From: a virus
Length of the DNA stretch: 41,264 nt
IMG/VR virus record: IMGVR_UViG_3300033148_010412
Coordinates: 1-41,264 of that record
Direction: 5' to 3' (one strand)
The translations under genes and the position numbers were made by a program. The notes under the pieces were generated by a model. The model saw only the letters and a program-made list of their open reading frames with translations, was not told where the DNA came from and did not search any database. Of the stretch, positions 30,910 through 38,277 are shown piece by piece (position 1 is the stretch's first letter; each line of letters opens with the position of its first letter).

Positions 30910-32088
30910 TATTGCCGCCACCACCTCCGCGCTGACCCTGGCCTCCCCCATCTCCGCGGCCAGGTTCATGCCCCGCGCCGTGTAATTATTCACGGTGAGC
31001 GGATAGATGCGGCTCTCCACCAGCTTGCCGTACCGGTCCTTGATCAACAGCCGGTCGGCCAGGGCATCCAGGCCGTCCTTGCTGAATACTTTCTCAAGAT
31101 CCGCACCCACGCGCTTGAATTTCAGAGCCAGGTAGCCCTTCATGTCCTCGGCCGAGAAGGGCGCCAGCTTCGCCGTAACGCAGCGCCGGATGACCTCCCG
31201 GATGTCATAGGACCGCCGCTCGTCAAGCCGCTGCTCCAGCTCGGGTTGTGCGATGAGAATGATCCCCATGACCGGCGATAATCCGTCCTTGATTTCCAGA
31301 AACCGCTTCAGATATTTCAGCGTGTGGATCATCAGATCATGAGCCTCCTCCAGCACCAGGACGAACCGCCTGCCGGTCTTGTAACGCTCCAGCAGGAGCT
31401 GCCGCACCCGGGCCGCCTGCTTCTCCTGGCTGGAGGGGGAGCGGCCGTCGGCCGAGATGTCGCGGATGATGGCTTCCGCGATGTGGTATGCCGTGAGCCT
31501 CTTCTTGTCAAAAGACTGCGGAAAAATGATTATCACCCGGTCGTCCCTCTGGAGTTGTTCGAATACCAGCTCACGGATGATGGTCTTGCCCGAGCCGACC
31601 TCGCCGATCACCGCCACGAAACCGCCGTTGTGGGCCGCGTCCAGCATGGCCTCCTTGACGTAGCGGTGCTCCTGGCTCAGGTAGACGTCCTTCTTGCTCT
31701 GCACATCGCCGATGAACGGGTTCCGAAATATTCTGAAATGCCTGAGTGTCTCTGAATTAATCATTTCCACCTCCACCGTTTCGATGAATTTCGGGTTGCA
31801 GGCCGCGGGTTTCCGGCGGATCACCGTGTGAAACGATTCCTGCCACATTTGCCCCACGACGGACTCTTCCACCCCGTGATCCCGCAGGTACTTCTCGATC
31901 CTGCACCGATACTCACGCTGGGCCTCCGGGCTCACACCCGGCACGTAGCCTTTCCGCAGGGTATAGGCGAACGTGGTGATGTTGATCCCCAGGTCCCGGC
32001 ACAGGGCCTGCTGCTGTATCCCGTTCTCTTTCAAAATCCGGCGCAGCAGGATCGGCCTGTCCTCCATGCGTTCCGCGATTCTTCCCAT
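30907..32088 (-). CDS. AAA+ ATPase, transposition target protein (MuB-like)
   Basis: A 393-residue protein that selects target DNA and stimulates the transposase. Residues 15-50 are a helix-turn-helix (LKENGIQQQALCRDLGINITTFAYTLRKG), the N-terminal domain found in MuB. The AAA+ core has Walker A GEVGSGKT (162-169) and Walker B LVLEEAHD (244-251). GGGAGGTGAAA immediately before ATG 32088 fixes the start; the much longer frame to 32256 overlaps the transposase and is not used. The gene follows the transposase by two bases, the same A-B order as in Mu. Confidence 0.9.
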   Translation of the reverse strand: MGRIAERMEDRPILLRRILKENGIQQQALCRDLGINITTFAYTLRKGYVPGVSPEAQREYRCRIEKYLRDHGVEESVVGQMWQESFHTVIRRKPAACNPKFIETVEVEMINSETLRHFRIFRNPFIGDVQSKKDVYLSQEHRYVKEAMLDAAHNGGFVAVIGEVGSGKTIIRELVFEQLQRDDRVIIIFPQSFDKKRLTAYHIAEAIIRDISADGRSPSSQEKQAARVRQLLLERYKTGRRFVLVLEEAHDLMIHTLKYLKRFLEIKDGLSPVMGIILIAQPELEQRLDERRSYDIREVIRRCVTAKLAPFSAEDMKGYLALKFKRVGADLEKVFSKDGLDALADRLLIKDRYGKLVESRIYPLTVNNYTARGMNLAAEMGEARVSAEVVAAI

Positions 32089-32090
32089 TT

Positions 32091-33779
32091 TCACCTCCCG
32101 TTTCTTGATGCTTGCTCCTTGATCCTTTCTCCTTTTTCCTGCAAGCGCTCCATGATCGCGGCTATCTCCATTTCCGGCACCGTGTCCCCGTACTCCTCCT
32201 TCAACGTCTGCGCCATCCAGGGCCGCCAGGCGTCTCCCAGTTCCTCCCGTATCCACTTTGCCGCCTTGAGCCGGGGGATGTCCCGCGCCTGGACGTCCGC
32301 TGCCAGAGGGATCTCCGAGGCCCTGCTGCTGCGGTCAATGAACATGATCGGCTCCAGCTCCCTGTGCAGCTCGCCCAGGAACGGTAATCCGGTCTTCTTT
32401 TCGGGCGCATCGCGCCGTGCTTCTGCATCCATTTCTTTGCCCGCCTTCATGGCAGGTGTGTCTTTTTGCGACTTGTATTCCTGGCCCCACACGGCCGCAT
32501 CGGCCCTGAACCCGCCCTGGATCCCGGGGAGGAACTGCACCGCGGAGGCCGAATACTTCCTGCCCTCGTAAGCAATTGTCACGTCCGGATGACGGTACGG
32601 GTTGACGGTCACCTCCACCCTGTCGCCGCGGGCGATGCCCGGTACGTGCCGTAGATCATAGGAAAGTCCGTTGTACCGGATGACCAGGTTCCCCTCCACG
32701 ATACGTTTATCGGGCCTGCTGTGGGCCAGGGACTGGATGACCTCCAGGGGCGGCAGAATCCTGATGTCCTCGGCCTTGATGCTGGACCACAGGGCCGACC
32801 TGGTCATGCCCGTGCGCGTGTGTATCATCGTGGCGTTGATATATGCGCACATGTCCAGGGCCTTGTGGTTCAAATCCTCCAGGCTGGCGGCCGGCGCCAG
32901 GCGGAGCAGGGACTCGAACTTCTGCTCCCATATCCACATCATGGTCTCCACCGCGCCCTTGACCCGGGGATTGCCCGGCAGGTGGGGCCTGTGCTCCACC
33001 TCCAGGCGGTCAAGGATGCGGTTTATTATCGAGTTGGCCGAACCCGCATCCCATATCAACATGCGGGGGACATGGGCGAAGGGGTATTTCTCGCGGATGA
33101 ATTCGGGCTTTTCGCGCCAGGCGCGGGAAAAGAGAAAATCGAAGAGATCGTGCCAGTTCTCGCCGGCGGAATAATAATATCTTACGTAAAACGCACCGCT
33201 GAAATGGTCCACCAGCAGGTACCGTATCAGGTGCCGCTTGATCTTGCGCATCTTTTCCGGCTTGTAGAGCTGCTCCAGGTCCGGGTCCCGGATCTCAAGG
33301 CCCTTGTCCTGCAGGTAGTACTGGACGCAGTGCGTGGCGTCCACCTGGTGCACGTGGTTTGGGTGGAGGCTGCGCATGGCAACGTGCGGGGTCGGCTCTA
33401 ACTGGTGCCGCTTGCTGACCTTCTGCTCCCGCATCAGCCGCCGCACCGTCCCCTCCGAGACCGCCCCCGCGTCGATGACCCCTGTATGGGAAGCCGCCAG
33501 CATGGCCGTGAACGTATCCATCGCCATGCGATTCTTCTTTGATCTCGAGGTTCGGATGATCGCGGCTATCTCGTTGACCTGGTCATCGGTGAGACTATGA
33601 TCGTCTCCGCCGTTGCCGTTGCACGCCCGGCCGGAATCAAAGCCCATCTGCTTGAGCCTGCGCAACAGGGTGTTCCTGGACTTGCCGGTGATCCGGCCGT
33701 ATTGCTCCAGGACGTCCCAGCGCTCCCCCCAGGCCGCGGTGGTAAAATCACGAAAGAGTTGTGACCAGAGATCTGGCAT
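32091..33779 (-). CDS. DDE transposase (MuA-like)
   Basis: This enzyme joins the phage ends to new sites and drives replicative transposition. The 562-residue protein carries an N-terminal helix-turn-helix segment (ITGKSRNTLLRRLKQMG, 30-46), a second helical DNA-binding part (to about 125), and an RNase H-like catalytic core with Asp147 (HQVDATH), Asp244 (LIWDAGSAN) and Glu278 (VKGAVE). A Mu-type C-terminal beta-barrel follows (about 350-420, EGNLVIRYNGLSYDLRHVPG). It is about 100 residues shorter than MuA, mainly at the N-terminus, where MuA binds the enhancer. The AGGAG lies nine bases before the ATG. Confidence 0.93.
   Translation of the reverse strand: MPDLWSQLFRDFTTAAWGERWDVLEQYGRITGKSRNTLLRRLKQMGFDSGRACNGNGGDDHSLTDDQVNEIAAIIRTSRSKKNRMAMDTFTAMLAASHTGVIDAGAVSEGTVRRLMREQKVSKRHQLEPTPHVAMRSLHPNHVHQVDATHCVQYYLQDKGLEIRDPDLEQLYKPEKMRKIKRHLIRYLLVDHFSGAFYVRYYYSAGENWHDLFDFLFSRAWREKPEFIREKYPFAHVPRMLIWDAGSANSIINRILDRLEVEHRPHLPGNPRVKGAVETMMWIWEQKFESLLRLAPAASLEDLNHKALDMCAYINATMIHTRTGMTRSALWSSIKAEDIRILPPLEVIQSLAHSRPDKRIVEGNLVIRYNGLSYDLRHVPGIARGDRVEVTVNPYRHPDVTIAYEGRKYSASAVQFLPGIQGGFRADAAVWGQEYKSQKDTPAMKAGKEMDAEARRDAPEKKTGLPFLGELHRELEPIMFIDRSSRASEIPLAADVQARDIPRLKAAKWIREELGDAWRPWMAQTLKEEYGDTVPEMEIAAIMERLQEKGERIKEQASRNGR
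32101..32141. repeat. Heptamer-like repeat inside the transposase 3' end
   Basis: CTTGATG, CTTGCTC, CTTGATC, CTTTCTC and CTTTTTC units are within the last 15 codons of the transposase gene, so its C-terminus (EKGERIKEQAS) derives partly from the repeat. Confidence 0.6.
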
Positions 33780-33951
33780 GAGAACTGCTCCTGGCTTTCA
33801 CGGGCATTTTGAACGGCCTGCGGCACATCGTGAAATTATCCTCAAAAATTTTATTCACGTGCGCATACATGAGATCGAGATATTCGTTGAAGGAATCGCC
33901 GTCCACCGGCGGGTCCCATCCCCATAGCCAGCATCGCCAGAGCCAGTGCAT
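33748..33951 (-). CDS. Small hypothetical protein upstream of the transposase
   Basis: The frame of 67 codons begins one base after the stop of the 319-residue gene and overlaps the first 32 bases of the transposase. Its sequence has an aromatic N-terminus (HWLWRCWLWGWDPPVDGD), then NEYLDLMYAHVNKIFEDNF. AGGGGAATAA stands before the ATG. It covers an otherwise unexplained 175-base gap, which supports it, though the last 20 residues overlap the transposase frame. No function can be proposed. Confidence 0.45.
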   Translation of the reverse strand: MHWLWRCWLWGWDPPVDGDSFNEYLDLMYAHVNKIFEDNFTMCRRPFKMPVKARSSSHARSLVTTLS

Positions 33952-33954
33952 TGC

Positions 33955-34911
33955 TTATTCCCCTTTCTTTGCGTATTCGCTGAATTTCTTGAGTTTTCTC
34001 CTCTCCTCCCGCTCCTCGTCCGCATGATCGGCCAGGCGCATGATCTCCTCCCGATATTCGTTCACTATCATGGGGTCCGGGCGGAGGCCCGTGTAGTGTT
34101 GATCCATCTCGTAGACATAATTGGTCAGGTCGCATAGTATGTGCTCAAGGAACGAGCGGAGGCGGGTCAACACCTTGTAATGATCCACGGCTTCATCCAG
34201 GGGAAAAGATTCGAGTTGGGCCAGTGCTCCCCCGAAGTTTCTGTAAATCATGTCAACATGCTTGACCATCTCCTCCGGCCCGGTAAATTTCGGCCCTTCG
34301 ATTTTTTCTTTCAGCTTCCTGTTCTCGATCTCCTTCTCTCCCATCACCTGCCGCGCCGCCTTGAGGTCCTCCCTCGCCTCCTGCGCCTCGGCCTCCGCTT
34401 CCTTCACCTTCTCCCTGGCGCGCTCCTGGATTCCCTCGATGGCCTCCTTGATGGCCTCCGCATTGTCCAGCTCAAGCTTGAATTTCTCGCCGTCTATCTC
34501 CACGAACCCGTCCCCGTCGAATCGCATGGCCCCCTCGGGCAATGCCCGCATGGCCCGGAGGTCGCTGCGGCCGAGGCCGATACGTTTCATTATCTGGTAA
34601 TACTCGGCGCCGAATGTTTCCAAATTTTGAAGTTCTTCATAAACGCTCGAGGGGCTCACACCCACGAGACGGCAGAATTTTTCCCATGTATGGTATGGTT
34701 CCAGTTTTTTATAAATTTCGCTCTGCCTAATCTTTTTCATGACAACTAAAAATGCTACTCTGTTGAATGTTCTATTAAAATTAAAGGCTTGCGCCTGTCC
34801 TGCCATTAACCCGAGAAAAATCTTTTTTTCCTCATCTGAAAATTCTGCAAGGGCCTCCTTGTCTTTCATCACGATAGCCGCATCTATTCTTTCCTGTTTT
34901 GAATTATTCAT
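33955..34911 (-). CDS. Early coiled-coil protein (DUF3102-like)
   Basis: A 318-residue protein beginning at ATG 34911, six bases after GGAGG. N-terminal half: QAFNFNRTFNRVAFLVVMKKIRQSEIYKKL and TWEKFCRLVGVSPSSVYEELQNLETFG, the latter a helix-turn-helix-like part that resembles DUF3102 proteins. The middle (about 165-240) is a long coiled coil full of Glu, Ala and Lys. The remaining part is helical. It is the first large gene of the early operon and may act with the transposition machinery; DUF3102 proteins occur in Mu-like phages and plasmids with unknown role. Confidence 0.5.
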   Translation of the reverse strand: MNNSKQERIDAAIVMKDKEALAEFSDEEKKIFLGLMAGQAQAFNFNRTFNRVAFLVVMKKIRQSEIYKKLEPYHTWEKFCRLVGVSPSSVYEELQNLETFGAEYYQIMKRIGLGRSDLRAMRALPEGAMRFDGDGFVEIDGEKFKLELDNAEAIKEAIEGIQERAREKVKEAEAEAQEAREDLKAARQVMGEKEIENRKLKEKIEGPKFTGPEEMVKHVDMIYRNFGGALAQLESFPLDEAVDHYKVLTRLRSFLEHILCDLTNYVYEMDQHYTGLRPDPMIVNEYREEIMRLADHADEEREERRKLKKFSEYAKKGE

Positions 34912-34977
34912 GAAAACCTCCGCACGGCGGACAAAATATTTTGATAAATTATTATAATTATTATCCTCGATCCCTAA

Positions 34978-35003
34978 AAAATGTCCGCCGCGGCGGACAT
35001 TTT
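34978..35003 (-). terminator. 26-bp perfect palindrome followed by T run
   Basis: A perfect palindrome with half site ATGTCCGCCG and A/T extensions lies just after the IclR-type HTH gene. In the leftward strand it is followed by T6, so it can act as a terminator or attenuator. One additional half site CGGCGGACA lies at 34925-34933 in front of the next gene, so a regulatory protein might use the same sequence. Confidence 0.6.
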
Positions 35004-35012
35004 CAACCTTAT

Positions 35013-35327
35013 TCAAATGGCGGTTGCCTCCAGTTCGGCCGTCGCCTTTTCGATGCGTTTCTTTTGCATGTCAATGAATCGATGTCGCCAGCGTCTGAAC
35101 CCTAGCCAGTTTTCACCGTTTTTGGGGCCTGGTACATACGAAATCCCTTCCTTAATCACATATCGCTTTTGTTCCAACGTCCAGAGAATGCGAAACAGTT
35201 TATTTTTTGTCATGTTTAGTTCTTTCACCATCTCTGCTAGAGTAACCGGTCGCCCTTTATCGCAGACATACTCAATAATGGTCAGCCCGTCTCCCAATAC
35301 TTCGATGGTATATTCTGTATTTGCCAT
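35013..35327 (-). CDS. IclR-type winged helix-turn-helix regulator, N-terminal domain only
   Basis: A 104-residue protein. TIIEYVCDKGRPVTLAEMVKELNMTKNKLFRILWTLEQKRYVIKEG has the DNA-binding pattern of IclR-type regulators, but the ligand-binding domain is missing. The remaining part is a basic helix (FRRWRHRFIDMQKKRIEKATAEL). GGAGGGTGTG immediately before ATG 35327 fixes the start. It is probably a phage regulator with an early function. The palindrome just behind the gene might be its operator. Confidence 0.7.
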   Translation of the reverse strand: MANTEYTIEVLGDGLTIIEYVCDKGRPVTLAEMVKELNMTKNKLFRILWTLEQKRYVIKEGISYVPGPKNGENWLGFRRWRHRFIDMQKKRIEKATAELEATAI

Positions 35328-35545
35328 CACACCCTCCACCAGAACTGCCAGGCGGCGAAAATGATCATCACTGCCACGGCAATCCAGAACCCTATGGTGA
35401 TGAATTTGCTCTCAGGCGCCAGGATATCCAGAATCATCCTGTCCGTCAGCTCTTCCATCTTCTGCCGATAGTGGGCGTTGATCCTGGCCTCCAGCTCCGG
35501 CAGATAAACCGGTACTTCCACCGTCTTTTTACGATTCTTCTTCAT
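35327..35545 (-). CDS. Small C-tail-anchored membrane protein
   Basis: A 72-residue protein with basic N-terminus (MKKNRKKTVEVPVYLPELE), helical middle and a C-terminal hydrophobic segment (FITIGFWIAVAVMIIFAAWQFWW). GGAGGTGAGG precedes ATG 35545. It is located between two regulators in the early operon and overlaps the upstream gene by 17 bases. It may anchor at the inner membrane, for example for exclusion of other phages, but no family is recognised. Confidence 0.6.
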   Translation of the reverse strand: MKKNRKKTVEVPVYLPELEARINAHYRQKMEELTDRMILDILAPESKFITIGFWIAVAVMIIFAAWQFWWRV

Positions 35546-36158
35546 CCTCACCTCCATCTAAAAAGCTCAACTGTCCCTTGGCTTCCAGGCTCCTGCGGAT
35601 TCGCTCCGCCCTTTTCCGTTTGCGTAGCAATGCTTTTTGTTCCATCGCCGCCTGGCGATCCTGGAGCATGGCCTCATAAAGCTTTTCGCAGCCCAGGATC
35701 TCAGCTCTGGCCCGTCGGCCCCCGGCCCTGATCTTGCGCATGTCAGCTTCGTTTGGCCCTCTGAGAAAAGATTTGGAGAGATCCCCTGCCTGCTGGCCGA
35801 ATCTTTGAACAGCCTGCACCAGAGCCTCGGCGATGTCCGCCGTGTCCATGCCCTCGATGTCTGGTGCATCGCAGGCCTCGATGCCCAACTCAAAATTCAA
35901 ATGGTGAACTAAACGATTGGATTTGATTAATTTGCAGAAAGGAATAATTCTGTCGGAAGGTATGGGCGTATCGCCGGTGAAGTATCTCTGGACTTGGCGG
36001 TCGCTGACACCCAGCGCATCGCTAAGCTCCTGCCATGCCTGTTGCATGGTGATCCTGCGCTCCCTGCGCTGGATGAAAATCCAGGTGTGGATCTCTTCCT
36101 GCAAAATTTCCAAGAAATCCGTCATCCCGGGTTTCGAATCGTCAACGAAATTCGACAT
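35529..36158 (-). CDS. CII-like phage regulatory protein
   Basis: A 209-residue protein. The N-terminal part (MQQAWQELSDALGVSDRQVQRYFTGDTPIPSDRIIPFCKLIKSNRLVHHLNFELG, about 38-92) is a helix-turn-helix with the layout of phage CII-type regulators. The C-terminal half is a basic coiled coil. The start at 36158 lies directly beside palindrome GACAATTGTC at 36160-36169. It is the second gene in the early operon behind the Ner-like gene, and should act at the lysis-lysogeny switch or in early transcription. Confidence 0.6.
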   Translation of the reverse strand: MSNFVDDSKPGMTDFLEILQEEIHTWIFIQRRERRITMQQAWQELSDALGVSDRQVQRYFTGDTPIPSDRIIPFCKLIKSNRLVHHLNFELGIEACDAPDIEGMDTADIAEALVQAVQRFGQQAGDLSKSFLRGPNEADMRKIRAGGRRARAEILGCEKLYEAMLQDRQAAMEQKALLRKRKRAERIRRSLEAKGQLSFLDGGEDEEES

Positions 36159-36159
36159 T

Positions 36160-36206
36160 GACAATTGTCCAAAAAAAATATAACGTTGTTATAATTACCA
36201 TAACAA
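36160..36206. promoter_or_regulatory. Two operator-like palindromes at the early regulators
   Basis: GACAATTGTC at 36160-36169 is a perfect 10-bp palindrome. TTGTTAT-N7-ATAACAA is a perfect 7-bp inverted repeat at 36186-36206, reaching into the last codons of the Ner-like gene. Each is suited to bind one of the neighbouring HTH regulators. Confidence 0.5.
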
Positions 36207-36410
36207 TTCGTAAGACATGTTGACCTTGCATGCTATATATTCCTGGACGCGGCGGGACGTGGCCTTGCCCGCCAGCACCCGGGATACCACCGATGGATTA
36301 ATCCCCAAATCATATGCAATAGAGGCCTGAGTAATTCCTAGCTCAACAAGTAGTGCTTTGCGTTTTTGAGGTTTCATTTTTTTTGGCCCTATTAGGTCAA
36401 TATCTTTCAT
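36195..36410 (-). CDS. Ner-like helix-turn-helix regulator
   Basis: A short protein of 71 residues from ATG 36410, or 60 from ATG 36377 (AGGG nine bases before). RKALLVELGITQASIAYDLGINPSVVSRVLAGKATSRRVQEYIACKVNMSYELLW matches the Ner/Nlp pattern: a helix, helix-turn-helix, and a terminal segment ending in W. It is the first gene divergent from the repressor. In Mu, Ner switches off repressor and early transcription, and the position agrees. The longer upstream frame runs into the repressor gene and is discarded. Confidence 0.75.
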   Translation of the reverse strand: MKDIDLIGPKKMKPQKRKALLVELGITQASIAYDLGINPSVVSRVLAGKATSRRVQEYIACKVNMSYELLW

Positions 36411-36438
36411 GTTTATATAATGACGGAACTCTGAAATT

Positions 36439-37206
36439 ATGTCAAGAGAAAAATTACAGATATCCGAAAATAATTTATCCACTCTTGGTTCTCGATTAAG
36501 AGCATTTAGAAAAGCAAAAGGCCTAACTTTGATCGAAGTGGCCGAAAAACTTGACATTGCTCACAGCACTCTTTCTGCTCTGGAGAATGATGTAAGCTTG
36601 CCCTCTGCAGAGACTTTAATGTCATTATACCGAAATTATGGGATCTCTTATAATTGGTTGCTGGAAGGTGATGGTGAGCCATTAACAATAAGTGAAGCAA
36701 AAAGTGTTGAATATGGGCTCCCCACCCCGCCTTCTCCTGAACTTCGGCTCATAACCCGTGACGAAGCAGAAAAGGAAAGCTTTCATCGAATCGAGCGCGT
36801 GGAAAACTACGTACCTATCAAATTACTGGCCGACCGGGTGGCGGGAGGTGATCCCCGTGAGATCAACGAAAATGACATCGAGAGCTATACGGTGATCTAC
36901 GAGTCATGGGTGAAACCGGGCGGCGTCTACAGCAGCATCCGCATCAAGGGTGACTCGATGGCCCCGGTGCTGAGGGAGGGCGATATCGTAACCATAAACC
37001 ACACCCGCACCGACCCCGCGGAGCTTCGGGGAAAGATCGTCGCCGTCCGGATCCCCGACGAGGGGATCACCATCAAGTACCTCAACGAAATGCCCGATGT
37101 CTGGGTCCTGGAACCTGAGAACCGATTAGCCCAGACCATCTACGCGGACAAAAAGAAAAGCAAAATCATCGGCGTGGTGGAATGGGCGTGGAGGAGGTTT
37201 GAGTGA
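36439..37206 (+). CDS. LexA/CI-type repressor (XRE HTH with S24 peptidase)
   Basis: This 255-residue protein keeps the prophage silent. Residues 14-75 are an XRE helix-turn-helix (LRAFRKAKGLTLIEVAEKLDIAHSTLSALENDVSLPSAETL). The C-terminal domain has Ser173 in KGDSMAPVL and Lys213 in ITIKYL, the catalytic pair, and a cleavage site Ala135-Gly136 (DRVAGGDP). RecA-assisted cleavage on DNA damage is therefore expected. That is the lambda type of control, unlike the Mu repressor. The first part of the gene is AT-rich and the second GC-rich, suggesting domain exchange. Its 3' end is the site of a cargo insertion and duplication. Confidence 0.9.
   Translation: MSREKLQISENNLSTLGSRLRAFRKAKGLTLIEVAEKLDIAHSTLSALENDVSLPSAETLMSLYRNYGISYNWLLEGDGEPLTISEAKSVEYGLPTPPSPELRLITRDEAEKESFHRIERVENYVPIKLLADRVAGGDPREINENDIESYTVIYESWVKPGGVYSSIRIKGDSMAPVLREGDIVTINHTRTDPAELRGKIVAVRIPDEGITIKYLNEMPDVWVLEPENRLAQTIYADKKKSKIIGVVEWAWRRFE
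37135..37206 (+). repeat. 72-bp direct repeat, copy 1 (repressor 3' end)
   Basis: The last 72 bases of the repressor gene, stop included, recur without mismatch at 38197-38268, with the match extending about 4 bases further upstream with one mismatch. The copies flank the TIR-like gene and are 1062 bp apart. Confidence 0.95.
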
Positions 37207-37244
37207 ATTAAATTAAAGATTCTATTTTATTGGAGAAAATTATA

Positions 37245-38132
37245 ATGGAAAAAACAAGGACATCCCAATCATCGACTTTAATAGAAAAAGACCGAGGGCG
37301 AGCCTCGCAATTGTTAAGAAGTCAAAAAGAAAAGGCGCAGAAGCTCTTAAAACAAATGCATTTAAGCGATCAAGATTTTGAGCAATGGGAATTAACAACA
37401 AGGGGCTTTATTGAAAAAGCATTTGGAGACCAACATTACAATATAAATAAATTCGATTCTGCCTGTCCTAAAGAATATGCACTTTGGGTTGGATTTCCTG
37501 GAATATCACCTGAAGAAACTCCGGAGCAAACAAGTGCTCGCAATAAAAATTTTTTAAAAGAAAAGCTCATTATCCTAGATAGCTGTATTGAACAAATTTA
37601 TATGTCATCTACTGAAAGAGAAAACCTCATTGTATCGCAATCAAGCCATATTTCGCTAAAAAAAGTTTTTATTGTTCACGGTAGTGATACCGGTAAGAAA
37701 GCTGAGGTGGCAAGATTAATTTCTAAATTAGATATTGAACCTATTATTCTTCATGAGCAGCCAAACGAAGGGAAAACTTTAATTGAAAAGTTTGAAAAAC
37801 ACGCATCAGAGGTTGGCTTTGCATTGGTGAATTTAACTGCAGATGATATTGGCTGCTCAAGTGAAGCTTTTAACAATTCTAAAGATAAAAGAGCAGAACC
37901 AAAATGGGAACGAAGAGCACGCCAAAATGTAGTCTTCGAATTAGGCTTCTTCTTTGGTAGTATCGGAAGAGATCGAGTTTGCGTATTATATTCACCTGAG
38001 GTAGAACTCCCATCTGATATTCATGGCTTAACTTATATAAGATTTGATACAGAAGGGGCTTGGGAATTACACGTTGCGAAAGCTTTGAAAGCTGCTGGAT
38101 TTGAAGTAGATCTTAATAAATTATCTGATTGA
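37245..38132 (+). CDS. TIR-like nucleotide-binding effector (Cap12/Pycsar TIR type)
   Basis: A 295-residue protein. Its C-terminal 155 residues form the TIR-like domain of the PF10137 type: KKVFIVHGSDTGKKAEVARLI (139-159), IILHEQPNEGKTLIEKFE, FALVNLTADDIG, and RARQNVVFELGFFFG with the putative catalytic Glu232, then VCVLYSPEVELPSDIHGLTYI. Members of this family degrade NAD+ in anti-phage systems. The N-terminal 130 residues are helical without known sensor. ATG 37245 follows GGAG; frame to 37230 starts with TTG. AT-rich. It follows the repressor closely and can be expressed with it in the lysogen. No cyclase gene is adjacent. Confidence 0.8.
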   Translation: MEKTRTSQSSTLIEKDRGRASQLLRSQKEKAQKLLKQMHLSDQDFEQWELTTRGFIEKAFGDQHYNINKFDSACPKEYALWVGFPGISPEETPEQTSARNKNFLKEKLIILDSCIEQIYMSSTERENLIVSQSSHISLKKVFIVHGSDTGKKAEVARLISKLDIEPIILHEQPNEGKTLIEKFEKHASEVGFALVNLTADDIGCSSEAFNNSKDKRAEPKWERRARQNVVFELGFFFGSIGRDRVCVLYSPEVELPSDIHGLTYIRFDTEGAWELHVAKALKAAGFEVDLNKLSD

Positions 38133-38143
38133 TAAAATGATCG

Positions 38144-38173
38144 CCTCTTTTCACCTTGGCCGAGCGCTCCTGG
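38144..38173 (+). pseudogene. Remnant of a diverged deoxyribosyltransferase start
   Basis: The 30 bases encode PLFTLAERSW, identical to residues 8-17 of the intact gene at 39204. Twenty-six of 30 bases agree, and the four differences are all at third codon positions. The piece ends two codons later in a stop. It therefore comes from a related but diverged gene, not from duplication of the local copy. Confidence 0.85.
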
Positions 38174-38196
38174 AGATGACCAACCGCCGCCACCAA

Positions 38197-38268
38197 ACCA
38201 TCTACGCGGACAAAAAGAAAAGCAAAATCATCGGCGTGGTGGAATGGGCGTGGAGGAGGTTTGAGTGA
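38197..38268 (+). repeat. 72-bp direct repeat, copy 2 (orphan repressor end)
   Basis: Perfect copy of 37135-37206 without the rest of the repressor gene. Homologous recombination between the two copies would remove exactly the TIR-like gene and the remnant, and leave repressor followed by the 302-aa gene. Confidence 0.95.
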
Positions 38269-38277
38269 GGATCTTTC

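Larger units (their letters stand above)
822..37206. mobile_element. Mu-like transposable prophage, minimum extent
   Basis: Gene content and order match Mu-like phages read from right to left: repressor, Ner-like regulator, transposase A, ATPase B, small early genes, transglycosylase, terminase, portal, protease/scaffold, decoration and capsid proteins, DUF1320, virion morphogenesis, DUF1834, tail tube, chaperone, tape measure, fibres, methylase. The limits given are the outermost genes that clearly belong. The true ends were not found: no pair of TG...CA termini flanked by a 5-bp duplication could be recognised. The cargo genes up to 41264 may also be inside, because in Mu the repressor lies at the extreme left end and only short cargo is expected beyond it. 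Confidence 0.85.
38137..38277 (+). other. Recombination junction between two cargo cassettes
   Basis: This space contains the remnant of a deoxyribosyltransferase start, about 23 bases without match, and the second copy of the repressor end. One 43-codon open frame runs through all (ATG 38137 to TGA 38268), formed by the fusion; it is probably meaningless. Confidence 0.8.

Noticed and set aside
34141-34749. Plus-strand frame opposite the coiled-coil early gene
   Set aside because: Leu/His-rich shadow of a Glu/Ala/Lys-rich coiled coil; no SD.
38137-38268. 43-codon frame through the cargo junction
   Set aside because: It is composed of two unrelated remnants read through a fusion point; the NDT remnant is in a different frame from it.
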